A stretch of 64,000 nt of DNA from Oryzibacter oryziterrae (GTDB lineage Bacteria > Pseudomonadota > Alphaproteobacteria > Rhizobiales > Pleomorphomonadaceae). The notes under the pieces are model-generated. The model was not told where the DNA came from and did no database searches. It saw nothing but the letters and a program-made list of their open reading frames with translations. Position numbers and translations under genes: made by a program. Positions 1-8,824 of this stretch are shown here, piece by piece. The stretch is taken from positions 1-64,000 of the forward strand of contig NZ_JAKJIC010000018.1 in assembly GCF_021864535.1 (NCBI RefSeq). The letters run 5' to 3'. How positions within the stretch are numbered: position 1 is the first letter of the stretch; each line of letters begins with the position of its first letter.

Positions 1-653
1 TTGAGGATGGTGTTGCCAAACGCCTCGCCGGCGTTGGAAGAGCCATCAGTCACGGCAAGGTTGATCGTCACGCCCTTGGAGATACCCGCGTAGGACACGA
101 CGTCAACACCGTCACCACCATCGACAACGTCCTTGCCGGCGCCAGGCTCCAGAAGATCGTTGCCAGCCATGCCCGACAGCGCATCGTTGCCACCGAGCCC
201 GGACAGCTTGTTGTTGTTGCCATTGCCAACCAGCGTATCGCCGAAGGGGGAACCGACGAGGTTGGAGATGAATCCAAGTGTATCCCCCGCCGCATCGCCC
301 TTGGTGCCGGTGCCGACCGTCAGATTGGCCGCAACACCCGACGGTGCCGACACATAGCTGGCTGTGTGGTTGCCGGTCGGGTTCTGGATGAAGATGTAAT
401 CAGCCCCCGGCCCGCCGATAAACGTGTCGTTGCCGCCGGTGCCGCTATAGAGAAAATCGTTGCCCCCATAGCCATAGATCGTGTCGCTAAAAGCCGTGCC
501 GGTGAGGTCGTCGACACCATTTGTCCCCTTGATGATTCGGCCGGTCGTGGCGGTATCGAGCACAGTCATCTTGAGGTCTCCGTTGTCGTTGATCCAGGAA
601 AAGACAAAGCGGCCATCGATCATCACGTTACGTGCCGCTTCGAATGACCGCAT
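1..653 (-). CDS. RTX-type calcium-binding protein, N-terminal part (runs off left edge)
   Basis: Minus-strand reading from an ATG at 653 gives 217 codons without a stop before the edge of the window. An AGGTAAGG ribosome-binding site lies just upstream of the ATG. The protein has nonapeptide-like repeats of the haemolysin calcium-binding family: GYGGNDFLY and GGNDTFIGG around residues 60-80, and GLGGNDALSG, AGNDLL and a Gly/Asp-rich run around residues 150-190. In this family the GGxGxD repeats fold into a parallel beta-roll on binding Ca2+ outside the cell after type I secretion. No N-terminal signal peptide is seen, as expected for type I export. The C-terminal secretion signal and any enzymatic domain lie outside the window, so the specific role (adhesin, protease, lipase) cannot be told. 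Confidence 0.8.
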   Translation of the reverse strand, partial: MRSFEAARNVMIDGRFVFSWINDNGDLKMTVLDTATTGRIIKGTNGVDDLTGTAFSDTIYGYGGNDFLYSGTGGNDTFIGGPGADYIFIQNPTGNHTASYVSAPSGVAANLTVGTGTKGDAAGDTLGFISNLVGSPFGDTLVGNGNNNKLSGLGGNDALSGMAGNDLLEPGAGKDVVDGGDGVDVVSYAGISKGVTINLAVTDGSSNAGEAFGNTIL

Positions 654-906
654 GCCTTACCTATAGAACGAGTATGTTCACTCTCTTTACGCGTCAACAT
701 ATAAGTTTTTCGCGTCAAAGAAATTCCAATAGGTAGGGAGCTCTGGCTGCAGTAGAGCGCCTGACGAGCGCGACATCGTCTTGAAGCCCGCCCCGCAAGG
801 CCGGATATATAGTTATCTTACAATGATTTGAGTCTTCATTCCTCCGCAATGGCATGGACCCTCTCAATCGGCGGATCGGACGCTCGGGAGACATGCTCAA
901 TTTCGT
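654..906. other. Intergenic, no gene seen
   Basis: No convincing coding frame, RNA or repeat was found here. It lies between the start of the RTX gene and the remnant oxidoreductase, and should contain the RTX promoter on the minus strand. Confidence 0.5.
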
Positions 907-1008
907 TCAAGGCGTGTGGCATCGTCGCGAGGGAAGTGCTCCCGCATGGCCAGCGGTACGGCTATTGAATCCCTCCTCACCGTCCCGGTTTCTCGGTCGG
1001 AAGGCGGT

Positions 1009-1188
1009 GATGTCGGAGAGGATCTCGCGGGCGGCGTTGCAGCCGGGGATGCCGGTGACGCCGCCGCCGGGGTGGGCGCCTGAGCCGCACAGATAGAGGC
1101 CGGGCACCAGCGCGCGATAGTCGGCATAATAGAGCGTCGACTGCATGGGAAAGATATGGTCCAAATGCAGGGCGGTGTGAATGATGTC
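1009..1188 (-). pseudogene. C-terminal remnant of a phytoene-desaturase-like FAD oxidoreductase
   Basis: A 60-residue stretch reading on the minus strand (inside an open frame 907-1215) matches the C-terminal end of the phytoene desaturase/carotene isomerase-like NAD(P)/FAD oxidoreductase family. It includes a TALHLDHIFPMQS segment, YADYRALVPGLYLCGSGAHP and GGGVTGIPGCNAAREIL, the typical last FAD-binding motif. Family members are about 500 residues and start with a Rossmann GxGxxG motif. Nothing upstream on this strand encodes the remaining part. With no start region this is a decayed fragment rather than a gene. It probably marks a deletion between the RTX gene and the kinase. Confidence 0.75.
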
Positions 1189-1307
1189 GCCGCCTCTCCT
1201 CCTCTCCCTCCCCACAATTCCTAATCCACAATGAATTAATTGCCTTTCGCCCGTGAATTCGCTAGCACTGGGGCCAATTACAAATCATCTCGGGGGAGGC
1301 CCGGATC

Positions 1308-2234
1308 ATGCTTCTGGCTTGTGGCGATGCGCTGATCGATTTCGTTCCGGTGAAGAGCACCGATGGGCGTGACGGCTATGTGCCGGCGGTCGGCGGATCC
1401 TGCCTCAACATTGCCGTTGCCATGAGCCGGCTTGGCGCGCCCACCGGTTTTGTCGGCGGCGTCTCCAACGACATGTTCGGCGCCATGATTGCCGAGCATA
1501 TGGCGGCGTCCAACGTGTCGCTGCGCTATGTCACCCGCTCGGACACCGAGACCACGCTGGCCTTCGTGCGCTTCGTCAACAACGAGCCGCATTATGCCTT
1601 CTATGACGAGACCACCGCGGCGCGGCTTTGGACCTATCAGGAGGGGTCGATCCCCTTCCCGGCCATCGATGCGCTGCATGTGGGCTCCACCACGCTGATC
1701 AACGAGCCGGTGTCGTCGGAATATCTCAAGATGTTCCGCGCCGGCAAAGGCCTGACCACGCTCTCCTTCGATCCCAACTGCCGCCCGTCGCTGACCCACG
1801 ACAAGGTCGCCTATGTCAGGCGCATGGAAGAGTTCGCCGCCAGTGCCGACATCATCCGCATGTCGGACATGGACTTCGACTTCATGTTCGGCGGCAACAA
1901 CTGGGACGCCAAGGCCGACGCCTATCTCAAGGCCGGCGCCAAGCTGGTGATCGTCACCCGTGGCGGCGACGGCGTCACCGCCTGGCACGCGACTGCCGGC
2001 AAGCTTGAAGTGGCGGCGCCGAAGATCCAGCTGGTCGACACCATCGGTGCCGGCGACACCTTCCAGGGCTCCTTCCTGGTGGCGCTGAAGGAGGCCGGCC
2101 GCATCGACGTCGATGCGCTCGCCGCCATCCGTGCCGACGAGCTGGCCGCCGCCCTCGCCTTTGGAACGAAGTGCGCCGGCGTCACCTGCTCGCGTTCGGG
2201 TCCGAACCCGCCCTGGCGGCTCGAATTGAGCTGA
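1308..2234 (+). CDS. PfkB-family carbohydrate kinase, probable fructokinase
   Basis: This is a 308-residue cytoplasmic sugar kinase of the ribokinase/PfkB fold. It should transfer phosphate from ATP to a sugar such as fructose. The N-terminal PfkB signature is visible as VGGSCLNIAVAMSRLG around residues 28-43. The second signature, DTIGAGDTFQGS, is near residue 244; its Asp is the catalytic base and the GAGD forms the anion hole. The length is normal for the family. The start is supported by a GGGGGAGG ribosome-binding site eight bases upstream. It is monocistronic and convergent with the iron operon. Substrate assignment to fructose rests on family resemblance only; other ketose or aldose substrates remain possible. 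Confidence 0.85.
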   Translation: MLLACGDALIDFVPVKSTDGRDGYVPAVGGSCLNIAVAMSRLGAPTGFVGGVSNDMFGAMIAEHMAASNVSLRYVTRSDTETTLAFVRFVNNEPHYAFYDETTAARLWTYQEGSIPFPAIDALHVGSTTLINEPVSSEYLKMFRAGKGLTTLSFDPNCRPSLTHDKVAYVRRMEEFAASADIIRMSDMDFDFMFGGNNWDAKADAYLKAGAKLVIVTRGGDGVTAWHATAGKLEVAAPKIQLVDTIGAGDTFQGSFLVALKEAGRIDVDALAAIRADELAAALAFGTKCAGVTCSRSGPNPPWRLELS

Positions 2235-2353
2235 CCGCCGGGGATAAGTCCGCCGGCGTTGCGCCCAAATCCCTCAAGTTCCATTTCCGCGACATTGTCG
2301 CCTGCCTCGTCGAGGCCGCAGGCGACATAAGCGTGACATTTAAGTCAGGCCAT

Positions 2354-2466
2354 AGCACCCGCCGATCATGTTGAAACAACATGATCGAAAAGCGGCTGCT
2401 CAACTCTTGAATCTGGAGCGATTTCTTGTCGACCTGACGGTTCCGTCAGGTCGGAAAGCGCTCTAG
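2354..2466 (-). repeat. Intergenic REP-like element, long copy 1
   Basis: This is a two-module palindromic element. Read on the minus strand it starts CTAGAGCGCTTTCCG, contains a hairpin (GACCTGACGG with its complement), then CGACAAGAAATCGCTCC. A second hairpin ends CAACATGATCGGCGGG. The same layout recurs at 51783-51896, and the second module alone recurs at 10477-10523 and 28098-28145. Here the element supplies the last six codons and the TGA stop of the neighbouring DUF1513 gene. Confidence 0.8.
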
Positions 2467-3585
2467 ACGCGCCAGATGATTGTCGAAGGCGAGATCGTCG
2501 CGCCCGCAGGGGTTAAGCCTGGTTGTGGCGCCGGCAGTCATCCGGGCCAGGGTGCCGGCGCCGTTCGAGAGCAGCAGCTGCCCGGCTTCGAGCGGCGCCA
2601 TGCCACAGACATCGTCCAGCCTGACATCGCCGAGGAAGCGCGCGCTGCCGGCTTCGAAGGCGAAGGCGATGCCGCCCTTGGGCGAGGAGAACACCACGGC
2701 CCCGCCATCGCCGGAGGCGGCGACCGAGCCGATGTAGTTCTTCGGCAGCGCCATGATATCCTCTGGAATATCAATGAGTTCCGCCGTTCTGCCCGGCTGG
2801 GTCCGGCCCAGCAGCGGCGGCAGGTCGGACGGGTCGCCTTCATATTGGCAGCCGAACCAGACCGCGCCGGTACGATCGAGCGCCAGATGGCGGATCGACA
2901 GCGCATTCCATTGCCGATCAAGCACTTGCGTGTCGATCACCTTCTGCGCGTCCGGGTCGACGAAGGTCAGGCTCGCCTTCATGTCGGCCACATTGAGATT
3001 GGTGCGCCCGAAATCGGCCGTGGTGTCGAGCCCGCCATTGGCGATCGCCAGCGTCCGGCCGTCGGCCATCCAGATCAACTCGTGGCTGCCCACCCCGCCG
3101 GTATCGAACTCACCGATCCGCTTAAAGCCTTGGCGCACATCGTAAATTCCGATGACACCGACGCCGCGGTCATAGTCGTTTTCGGTGGCGTAGAGGCGGC
3201 TGCCGTCGGCGGTGAACACGCCGTGGCCGTAGAAATGCCGCCCCTTGGGGCTGGTGATCACCTGCGGCTCGCGCTGTCCCGCCACGTCGAAGATCACCGC
3301 GAAGGTACCGGGCCGGCGGGCGAAGGCGACGCAGAGACCCGCCACCGGGTCGAAGGCCACGTCATGGCCCCGGTCCGGCAGCGGATGCAGGGCCCGCACG
3401 GTGCCGTCGAGCGCCACCAGCGCCACGGCAAAGCTGTCATCCTTGAGCTTCGCGCAGGAGGCAAACAGGGTTTCTCCTGTGGTCTCAGAGGCATAGACGA
3501 CCGGCGTGCCGAGCGTTGCCGCAAGCCAGCCCCCGCCGGCCAGCGACAGGAAGGCCCGGCGTGAGGGCGCGAAGGAGCCCGTCAT
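2446..3585 (-). CDS. DUF1513 domain-containing protein, Tat-exported
   Basis: This is the last gene of the imelysin/di-heme operon. The N-terminus SRRAFLSLAGGGWLAATLG is a twin-arginine signal peptide, so the protein is expected to be exported folded to the periplasm. The body is a beta-propeller-like DUF1513 domain with recurring Gly/Asp-rich blades. I place the start at the ATG at 3585, which follows a GGAG at good spacing and lies just beyond the stop of the upstream imelysin gene. ATGs at 3600 and 3624 are possible. DUF1513 genes regularly accompany imelysin and di-heme oxidoreductase genes, which suggests a role in iron handling at the envelope, but the biochemical function is unknown. 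The C-terminal six residues come from an intergenic repeat. Confidence 0.85.
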   Translation of the reverse strand: MTGSFAPSRRAFLSLAGGGWLAATLGTPVVYASETTGETLFASCAKLKDDSFAVALVALDGTVRALHPLPDRGHDVAFDPVAGLCVAFARRPGTFAVIFDVAGQREPQVITSPKGRHFYGHGVFTADGSRLYATENDYDRGVGVIGIYDVRQGFKRIGEFDTGGVGSHELIWMADGRTLAIANGGLDTTADFGRTNLNVADMKASLTFVDPDAQKVIDTQVLDRQWNALSIRHLALDRTGAVWFGCQYEGDPSDLPPLLGRTQPGRTAELIDIPEDIMALPKNYIGSVAASGDGGAVVFSSPKGGIAFAFEAGSARFLGDVRLDDVCGMAPLEAGQLLLSNGAGTLARMTAGATTRLNPCGRDDLAFDNHLARLERFPT

Positions 3586-3586
3586 G

Positions 3587-4741
3587 TCAGTCTCCGTCAT
3601 TGGCGTTGAAGCCGGCTTCGACACCGAGCGAGGCGGTCAGGTCACGGCCGATCGACTTCTTGAGATTGTGCAGCGCCACGCGCACGTATTCCACCACCTT
3701 GCGGTCCTGCGGATTGTCGGCGGCCGCCGGCATGGAGTCGGTGATCTTGTTCAAGGTCTTGGACGTGTTGCGCAATTCGAACTGGATCGAGTTGGCAATC
3801 CACGTCTCGTTCTTAGGGATATAGGTTTCGAGCGAGGCCACTTCGAGAATGCGCAGGCTGGCGTCCAGCGTTGCCTCGGTCACCGACAGGCTCATGCCCG
3901 AGCGCCAATAGGGTGCCAGGCGCGGCTTCTTCACGTCCTCGGTCTTGCCGAAGGGCGTGGTGATCATGTCTTCCACCACGCTCTCGAGGCCCGAGGTCAG
4001 GGTGTTGAGCAGCTTGCCCACCACTTCCTTGTGGGTCTGGAACTGCGGGTTCTGAGCGGACGGGGTTGCAACAAGCCTGGTGGCGGCGCCGTCGGGTGCC
4101 CAGGCCGCCGCCATTTCCGCGGCCATGTTATGCACGTTCACCGAAATGGCCTTACCGTAGCTGCAACGGAAGGCGCCTTGCGGGTTTGCCTTGTCGAGCA
4201 AGGTTGCAGCGCCATCGCCATAGAGGACGAATTCGAGAGCCGTCAGCCCCTGCGCACCAACCGATTTCTGCGGCAAGGTTGCAGGATCAAGCGCCGTCGG
4301 GTCCGATTTGGCGAGAATCTGGTTGACCGGCTTCAATCCCAACCCGCGCGGGTCCGGCCAGAAGCTCAGGCGTTCCAGGCGGTGCTCTTCCATCAGTGGG
4401 CCGATCTTCACCGGCAGAAGGCTGAAGAAGCCGCGCAGCGTCCCCTCGAAGGCGCGCTTGACGTCGGTAAGGCCGGCATCGGTCGGAGCGGCGCAGAAGC
4501 GGCCGAGGTTGGCCGCCAGCAGCTCGGACTGCATCTCGAAACCCTCATAGGAGGGGCGCACCTGCCCGTCGATGACCGAGGCGGCCAGCTTGGCATAATC
4601 GGCTTCGGTCAGGACCTTGGCCTGGATCACCATATCCTCCGCGGCACCGGGACCGATCAGCGCGAGGCTTGTCAGACCGCCGGCGATGAGGCCCAGAAGA
4701 CGGCGGCGCACCTCTGCGACAGGGAGAACCGATTTCAGCAT
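3587..4741 (-). CDS. Imelysin family protein (second paralog of the operon)
   Basis: This is a 384-residue exported protein with an N-terminal hydrophobic signal (residues about 15-35, ending near GAAED) and an imelysin-type helical domain. Imelysins are periplasmic proteins tied to iron uptake (EfeO/IrpA-like). In this paralog the segment aligned to the canonical GxHxxE motif reads GAQGLTALEF, so the His is replaced while the Glu stays. This is typical of the divergent second imelysin in such operons. The start at 4741 has AGAGG five bases upstream; a GTG at 4756 would overlap the di-heme stop. It follows the di-heme gene within a few bases, so the two are co-transcribed and probably translationally coupled. 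Confidence 0.85.
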   Translation of the reverse strand: MLKSVLPVAEVRRRLLGLIAGGLTSLALIGPGAAEDMVIQAKVLTEADYAKLAASVIDGQVRPSYEGFEMQSELLAANLGRFCAAPTDAGLTDVKRAFEGTLRGFFSLLPVKIGPLMEEHRLERLSFWPDPRGLGLKPVNQILAKSDPTALDPATLPQKSVGAQGLTALEFVLYGDGAATLLDKANPQGAFRCSYGKAISVNVHNMAAEMAAAWAPDGAATRLVATPSAQNPQFQTHKEVVGKLLNTLTSGLESVVEDMITTPFGKTEDVKKPRLAPYWRSGMSLSVTEATLDASLRILEVASLETYIPKNETWIANSIQFELRNTSKTLNKITDSMPAAADNPQDRKVVEYVRVALHNLKKSIGRDLTASLGVEAGFNANDGD

Positions 4742-4752
4742 GTCAGCCTCTT

Positions 4753-6120
4753 TCACAGTGATTTCAGGAAGTTGAGAAGCGCATCCCGCTCCTCTTTCGA
4801 CGCATTCATATAGGCCTTGCGTGACAGTTCGGCCTCGCCGCCATGCCAGAGGATCGCCTCCTCCGGGCTCCGGGCGCGCCCGTCATGCAGATAGCCGGCT
4901 TTCGGATTGACCGCCTCGGTATAGCCGATGCCCCAGAGCGGCGCCGTCCGCCATTCCTGCCCTGCCGGGCCTCCGCTGGCAAGGTCCGGTCCGAGGTCGT
5001 GCAGCAGGAGGTCGCTGTAGGGACGGATGGCCCGGTTGCCGATGGGGGCCGGCGCAGTCGCCGCCGTGGTGAAGTCGGGATGATGGCAGGCGGCACAGCC
5101 CATTGAGGCAAAGAGCTTTTTCCCCTCGACACCCGCGGCCTCCGCCTGGCTTGCCGCCTTGGGCACCGCCAGATGACGGACGTAGTAGGTCACGAGATCC
5201 AGCATCTTGTCGGGCACCTCGTAGGGGCCGAGGCTCGCCTGCACGCCGTTCGGAAAGGCGCGACAATTCCCTTCGGCCGCCGTGCAATCGCCTTGAGGAT
5301 CGGGCTTCAGATGTGTGGACAGGCCCATGTCGCCGAAGAAGGCCGCGCCGATCTGGCTTTCCACCGTCGGCTCGCTTGCCTTCCAGCCGAAACGGCCGAG
5401 ACTGGCCTTCCCATCCGCCCCGGCAACCTCGCTGACGCGGCCGGAAATGCCGTCACCGTTCCGGTCGTCGGGATCGGCCAAAGCCCGGATGTCCGCCTCG
5501 GGAATGGCTTCCAGAAGACCGTCGCCGATCAGGGGCGGCGCGATCCGCGGCGACAGTTCAAGGCCTTTTGCCGGCGCGCCGAAGGCAAACCCGGTGAGAC
5601 TGTAATCCGGCACGCGCAACGTCACCGTCGTGCCGTCGGCAAGGTGCATGTCGCGCGATCGCCAGGCCACGGTCGCCCGCGCCTCACCGGCGAGACCGGT
5701 GACGGCCTGGTCCTGCATCTGCGAGCCATAAACGGGGTCAGGGCCGTAGCCGCCGTGCCCATCGGGGACAAACAGCTTGAACAGGATGTTGCCGGTCGAC
5801 GTCGCATCCGGGGCGTCGCCGCGGCCGTCGCGAATATGGCAGCTGTGGCAAGACCTTGCGTTGAAGAAGGGTCCGAGACCGTCGGAGGCCAGCGTCGAGG
5901 TGGGCGACGGCGCCCAGAACTTCTTGAAGACTCCGTTACCCACCTTGAAGGTGAGGCCGTCGTCCAGGGACAGACCCGGCAGGGGCGATTGGAAGGCTTG
6001 CCGCGCCAGCCGGTCGTCGGCGGAGGCGGCGCCGGTCATCAGGAGAAAGGCCAGAAGCGGCGGCGCCAAGGCTGGCGCCACCGCGTTGATGACAAGCCAA
6101 TGAGGCCGCTTTCGCGCCAC
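4753..6120 (-). CDS. Di-heme oxidoreductase family protein (DUF1111/thiol-oxidoreductase-like)
   Basis: This is a 455-residue exported c-type cytochrome. It has an N-terminal hydrophobic signal segment (residues about 8-33) and two covalent heme motifs, CHSCH in the N-terminal third and CAACH in the C-terminal third. It resembles the di-heme peroxidase-like family annotated as thiol oxidoreductase or DUF1111. In imelysin operons this protein is thought to do redox chemistry on iron in the periplasm. The start is a GTG that directly abuts the TAA stop of irpA, indicating tight translational coupling. Its own stop lies 11 bases before the downstream imelysin ATG. The electron partner and true substrate are not evident from the sequence. 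Confidence 0.88.
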   Translation of the reverse strand: MARKRPHWLVINAVAPALAPPLLAFLLMTGAASADDRLARQAFQSPLPGLSLDDGLTFKVGNGVFKKFWAPSPTSTLASDGLGPFFNARSCHSCHIRDGRGDAPDATSTGNILFKLFVPDGHGGYGPDPVYGSQMQDQAVTGLAGEARATVAWRSRDMHLADGTTVTLRVPDYSLTGFAFGAPAKGLELSPRIAPPLIGDGLLEAIPEADIRALADPDDRNGDGISGRVSEVAGADGKASLGRFGWKASEPTVESQIGAAFFGDMGLSTHLKPDPQGDCTAAEGNCRAFPNGVQASLGPYEVPDKMLDLVTYYVRHLAVPKAASQAEAAGVEGKKLFASMGCAACHHPDFTTAATAPAPIGNRAIRPYSDLLLHDLGPDLASGGPAGQEWRTAPLWGIGYTEAVNPKAGYLHDGRARSPEEAILWHGGEAELSRKAYMNASKEERDALLNFLKSL

Positions 6121-7401
6121 TTACTTGGCCACCGCGCTCGGGTTGTCGAGGCTGTCGGAGCCCTCGAAGGCAATCGAACCGAGGCCAAGGGCCGTCACGG
6201 CCCGCTCGATCGACGGCACCTGATCCACCAGCGTCTTCACGAGGTTATCGACCACGGCGTTGCCTTCGGTGTTGCCCTCGGCGATCATCTGATCGAAAGC
6301 TTCGACCGTTTCGCCGCGCTTCTTCAGGGCGCTCGCCGCCGCGAGCGAGGCTTCGAGCTTGGCCGCCACTTCCTTTTCGACCGCCGGATCCTTCTCCTTG
6401 AGGAGGTCGTCGACCGACGGTCCCTTGATCACGCTGCCGTCGAGGCGGGTGTAGGTGCCGTAGAAGATGTCGTGGATGCCCACCACGTCATTATAGTGCG
6501 AGTTGAAGGTGTTGTCGGAGAAGCAGTCGTGCTCTTCCTCCGGATCGTGCAGCAGCAGGCCGAGCTTGGTGCGCTCGCCGGCCAGTTCGCCATAGGAGAG
6601 CGAGCCCATGCCGGTCAACAAGGCAGCAAGGCCTTCCTTGGGATCGGCGTCCAGCAGGCGCTTGGCAGCGGGACCGCTGTCGGCCCAGTCGCCGACCATT
6701 TCCTTGAGATCGGAGACGAGGAGATCGGTGGCGGCCTTGAGATAGGCGGCGCGGCGGTCGCAATTGCCCCCGGTGCAGGCCTTGGTGTCATAATCGGTAT
6801 AGGGTCGCTTGCCGGCACCCGGGCCGGTGCCGTTGAGGTCCTGCCCCCAGAGCAGGAACTCGATGGCATGATAGCCGGTCGCCACATTGGTCTCGACGTC
6901 CCCGAGGTTCTGCAGCGTGCCGTGCAGGAGATCGGGCGTGATGTTGGTGGCGTCCACATCCTTGCCGCCGATCTTGATATGCGGATTGGCGATGATGTTG
7001 AGCGTGTAATAGGCGTTGGCATCCGACGACGTGCCATAGCTCGGGTCGACATAGTCGATCAGGCCTTCATCGAGCGGCCAGGAGTTCACGCGTCCCTCCC
7101 AATCGTCGACGATCGGGTTGCCGAAACGGAAAACTTCCGAGCGCATGTAGGGTGGCCGCGCCTTGATCCAGGCGGCCTTTGCGGCGGCCAGGGTTGTATC
7201 GGAGGGGTTGGCGATCAGCGCATTCACCGCCGTCTGCAACTCGACAGCCCCAGCCAGCGCATCCGAATAGACGGCCTCACCGATCGTCACGTAGTTGCGA
7301 ACGACCGCCTTCTCGTCCGTGGCGGCCTGCGCCGGCATCGCGGCGAGTGCCCCGAGGGAAACCGAAGCGACCAACAGAGCCACCATGTTTCTTATAATCA
7401 T
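6121..7401 (-). CDS. Imelysin family protein, IrpA-like (first gene of iron operon)
   Basis: This is a 426-residue periplasmic protein. I set the start at 7401 because an AGGAAGG lies upstream and because this start gives a clean signal peptide (MIIRNMVALLVASVSLG, ending at AQA near residue 26). The canonical imelysin motif GxHxxE is intact as GYHAIEFLLWGQD. IrpA-type imelysins are iron-regulated proteins needed for growth under iron limitation, probably binding iron in the periplasm. It heads a four-gene operon (irpA-like, di-heme oxidoreductase, second imelysin, DUF1513). I looked for Irr, RirA or Fur-like palindromes upstream and could not find a convincing one. Confidence 0.88.
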   Translation of the reverse strand: MIIRNMVALLVASVSLGALAAMPAQAATDEKAVVRNYVTIGEAVYSDALAGAVELQTAVNALIANPSDTTLAAAKAAWIKARPPYMRSEVFRFGNPIVDDWEGRVNSWPLDEGLIDYVDPSYGTSSDANAYYTLNIIANPHIKIGGKDVDATNITPDLLHGTLQNLGDVETNVATGYHAIEFLLWGQDLNGTGPGAGKRPYTDYDTKACTGGNCDRRAAYLKAATDLLVSDLKEMVGDWADSGPAAKRLLDADPKEGLAALLTGMGSLSYGELAGERTKLGLLLHDPEEEHDCFSDNTFNSHYNDVVGIHDIFYGTYTRLDGSVIKGPSVDDLLKEKDPAVEKEVAAKLEASLAAASALKKRGETVEAFDQMIAEGNTEGNAVVDNLVKTLVDQVPSIERAVTALGLGSIAFEGSDSLDNPSAVAK

Positions 7402-7984
7402 TTCCGCATCCTTCCTGGACATTATCTTGCCTATATTAACCATGACCGACACAAGATTGATGACACCTTCGGCAATAGGTATATTTTTGGGAATATTTCT
7501 CTATTTTCCCGCCTTCGCGACAATCTCCGGGACCTTAAACTGAAGACAGGTTCCTTTAGATTGCCCCGGATACGACCAATATCGACGCCTCAAAGCTCCC
7601 TGACATGCCCGGCCAAAGGGGGCGCGGCACGAAAGGCAATGCCGCCACAGCGCGCAGGACACACCGCAAGCGAACGACTATCCGCTTGATATTGCGAACT
7701 AATTTTGACATCGACAGAGCAAGGCCCGCGACCTTTTCGCTATCTAAAATTCATGAGATTAATAGTCAAGTTATTTTTGCGGACGGGATCGGGGGAAAAT
7801 ATGAGTGTGAATTGCGAAATCTGACATCTATTAAATTTCTCTAAACTTGCTGTATTATCGCTCACATGCTGAGTATCCGGAGCCCTGTCATGGGGCTTTT
7901 GCAAAGCTAGACTCCAAGTACAGGTTTGGCCGCCAATCAAATCGTCTGACGCTGATTGGCCGGCTTCCAGGCAGGACAAGCCCC
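7402..7984. other. Intergenic between divergent iron operon and SDR gene
   Basis: These 583 bases hold the two divergent promoters and no supported gene. The stretch is distinctly AT-rich around 7470-7520 and 7690-7860, unlike the neighbouring coding DNA. No clear iron-box palindrome or riboswitch was recognised. Confidence 0.5.
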
Positions 7985-8791
7985 ATGGCTGTTTCGAAAA
8001 ACATACTCATCGTCGGCGGCAGTATGTATCTGGGTCACCTTCTTCGGGCCGTTCTGGCCGAGGGGCTTTACACTGTTCGCATACTCGACAGCGTCGCCCC
8101 GGACGCGACCTACCCCGGTGAAGAGGTGATGTGCGGCGACCTTGGGGACCAGAGCCTGCTCGTCTCGGCTTGCCGCGGATGCGACATCGTTGTCGACTTC
8201 ACGAAGCTGGACGTCGGTCGCTGGAACGGGGGCGAGCTTGCGACTTTCTCCTCCGGCGTTGCCCATCTTTGGGAAGCCGCGCGGATTGCCGGCGTCAAGC
8301 GCGTGATTGCCCTGTCGTCGGACAGCATCACCGGCTTCTATCGTCGCGCCAGCGTGCTCGATCATTTGACCATGCCCCGGCCGGACGGCCCCTCCGGTGT
8401 TGTGGGCGCGCTCAATGAATCGATTGCGTCGCTCTATGCCAACAAGTTTGGCCTGGAAGCCATGTGCATCCGCATGGGCGCCTGCCGTCCGGAACCCATC
8501 GACGAACGCATGCTGTCGACGTGGATTTCCCCTTCGGACTTCCAGCGCCTGATGCGCATGGCGATCGAGACGGAATACCATTTCGAGATCGTCTACGGCG
8601 TCTCCGCCAATGCCGACCGCTGGTGGGACAACTCCAACGCCCGCCGCCTGGGCTACCGCCCGCAGGACCGTTCGGACCTCTTTGCGCCGCGCCTGCGCGG
8701 TCAACGCTCGGCCAACCAGATCGAGAACACCTTCCAGGGCGGACGTTCGGCGGCCGACAGCTTCAAGGGCGATCCCCGGCGGATCACCTGA
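7985..8791 (+). CDS. Uronate-dehydrogenase-like SDR protein with degenerate active site
   Basis: This 268-residue protein is built like an NAD-dependent epimerase/dehydratase. It has an N-terminal Rossmann motif (ILIVGGSMYLGHLL), a Ser-containing strand ALSSDSITGFY, and a C-terminal region resembling uronate dehydrogenases (RMLSTWISPSDF, YGVSANADRWWDNS). The catalytic YxxxK does not survive: the segment aligned to LYGVSK reads PSGVVG, so Tyr and Lys are Ser and Gly. The protein is therefore unlikely to be a normal dehydrogenase and may be a regulatory or binding pseudo-enzyme. The start at 7985 puts the Rossmann strand at the N-terminus. A Gln/Arg/Ser-rich tail of about 35 residues follows the fold. 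It is monocistronic and convergent with the deacetylase gene. Confidence 0.75.
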   Translation: MAVSKNILIVGGSMYLGHLLRAVLAEGLYTVRILDSVAPDATYPGEEVMCGDLGDQSLLVSACRGCDIVVDFTKLDVGRWNGGELATFSSGVAHLWEAARIAGVKRVIALSSDSITGFYRRASVLDHLTMPRPDGPSGVVGALNESIASLYANKFGLEAMCIRMGACRPEPIDERMLSTWISPSDFQRLMRMAIETEYHFEIVYGVSANADRWWDNSNARRLGYRPQDRSDLFAPRLRGQRSANQIENTFQGGRSAADSFKGDPRRIT

Positions 8792-8824
8792 ACCCGGCCG
8801 TTTCTCGCCGCGGTGACGCCAACC

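Noticed and set aside
7402-7560. Irr, RirA or Fur box upstream of the irpA-like gene
   Set aside because: Only short matches such as TTTAGA were seen; no palindrome met the known consensus patterns.
5173-7689. Very long open frame on the plus strand opposite the iron operon
   Set aside because: It mirrors the codon bias of irpA and the di-heme gene, has no ribosome-binding site, and gives a His/Gly/Arg-rich product typical of antisense frames in GC-rich DNA.
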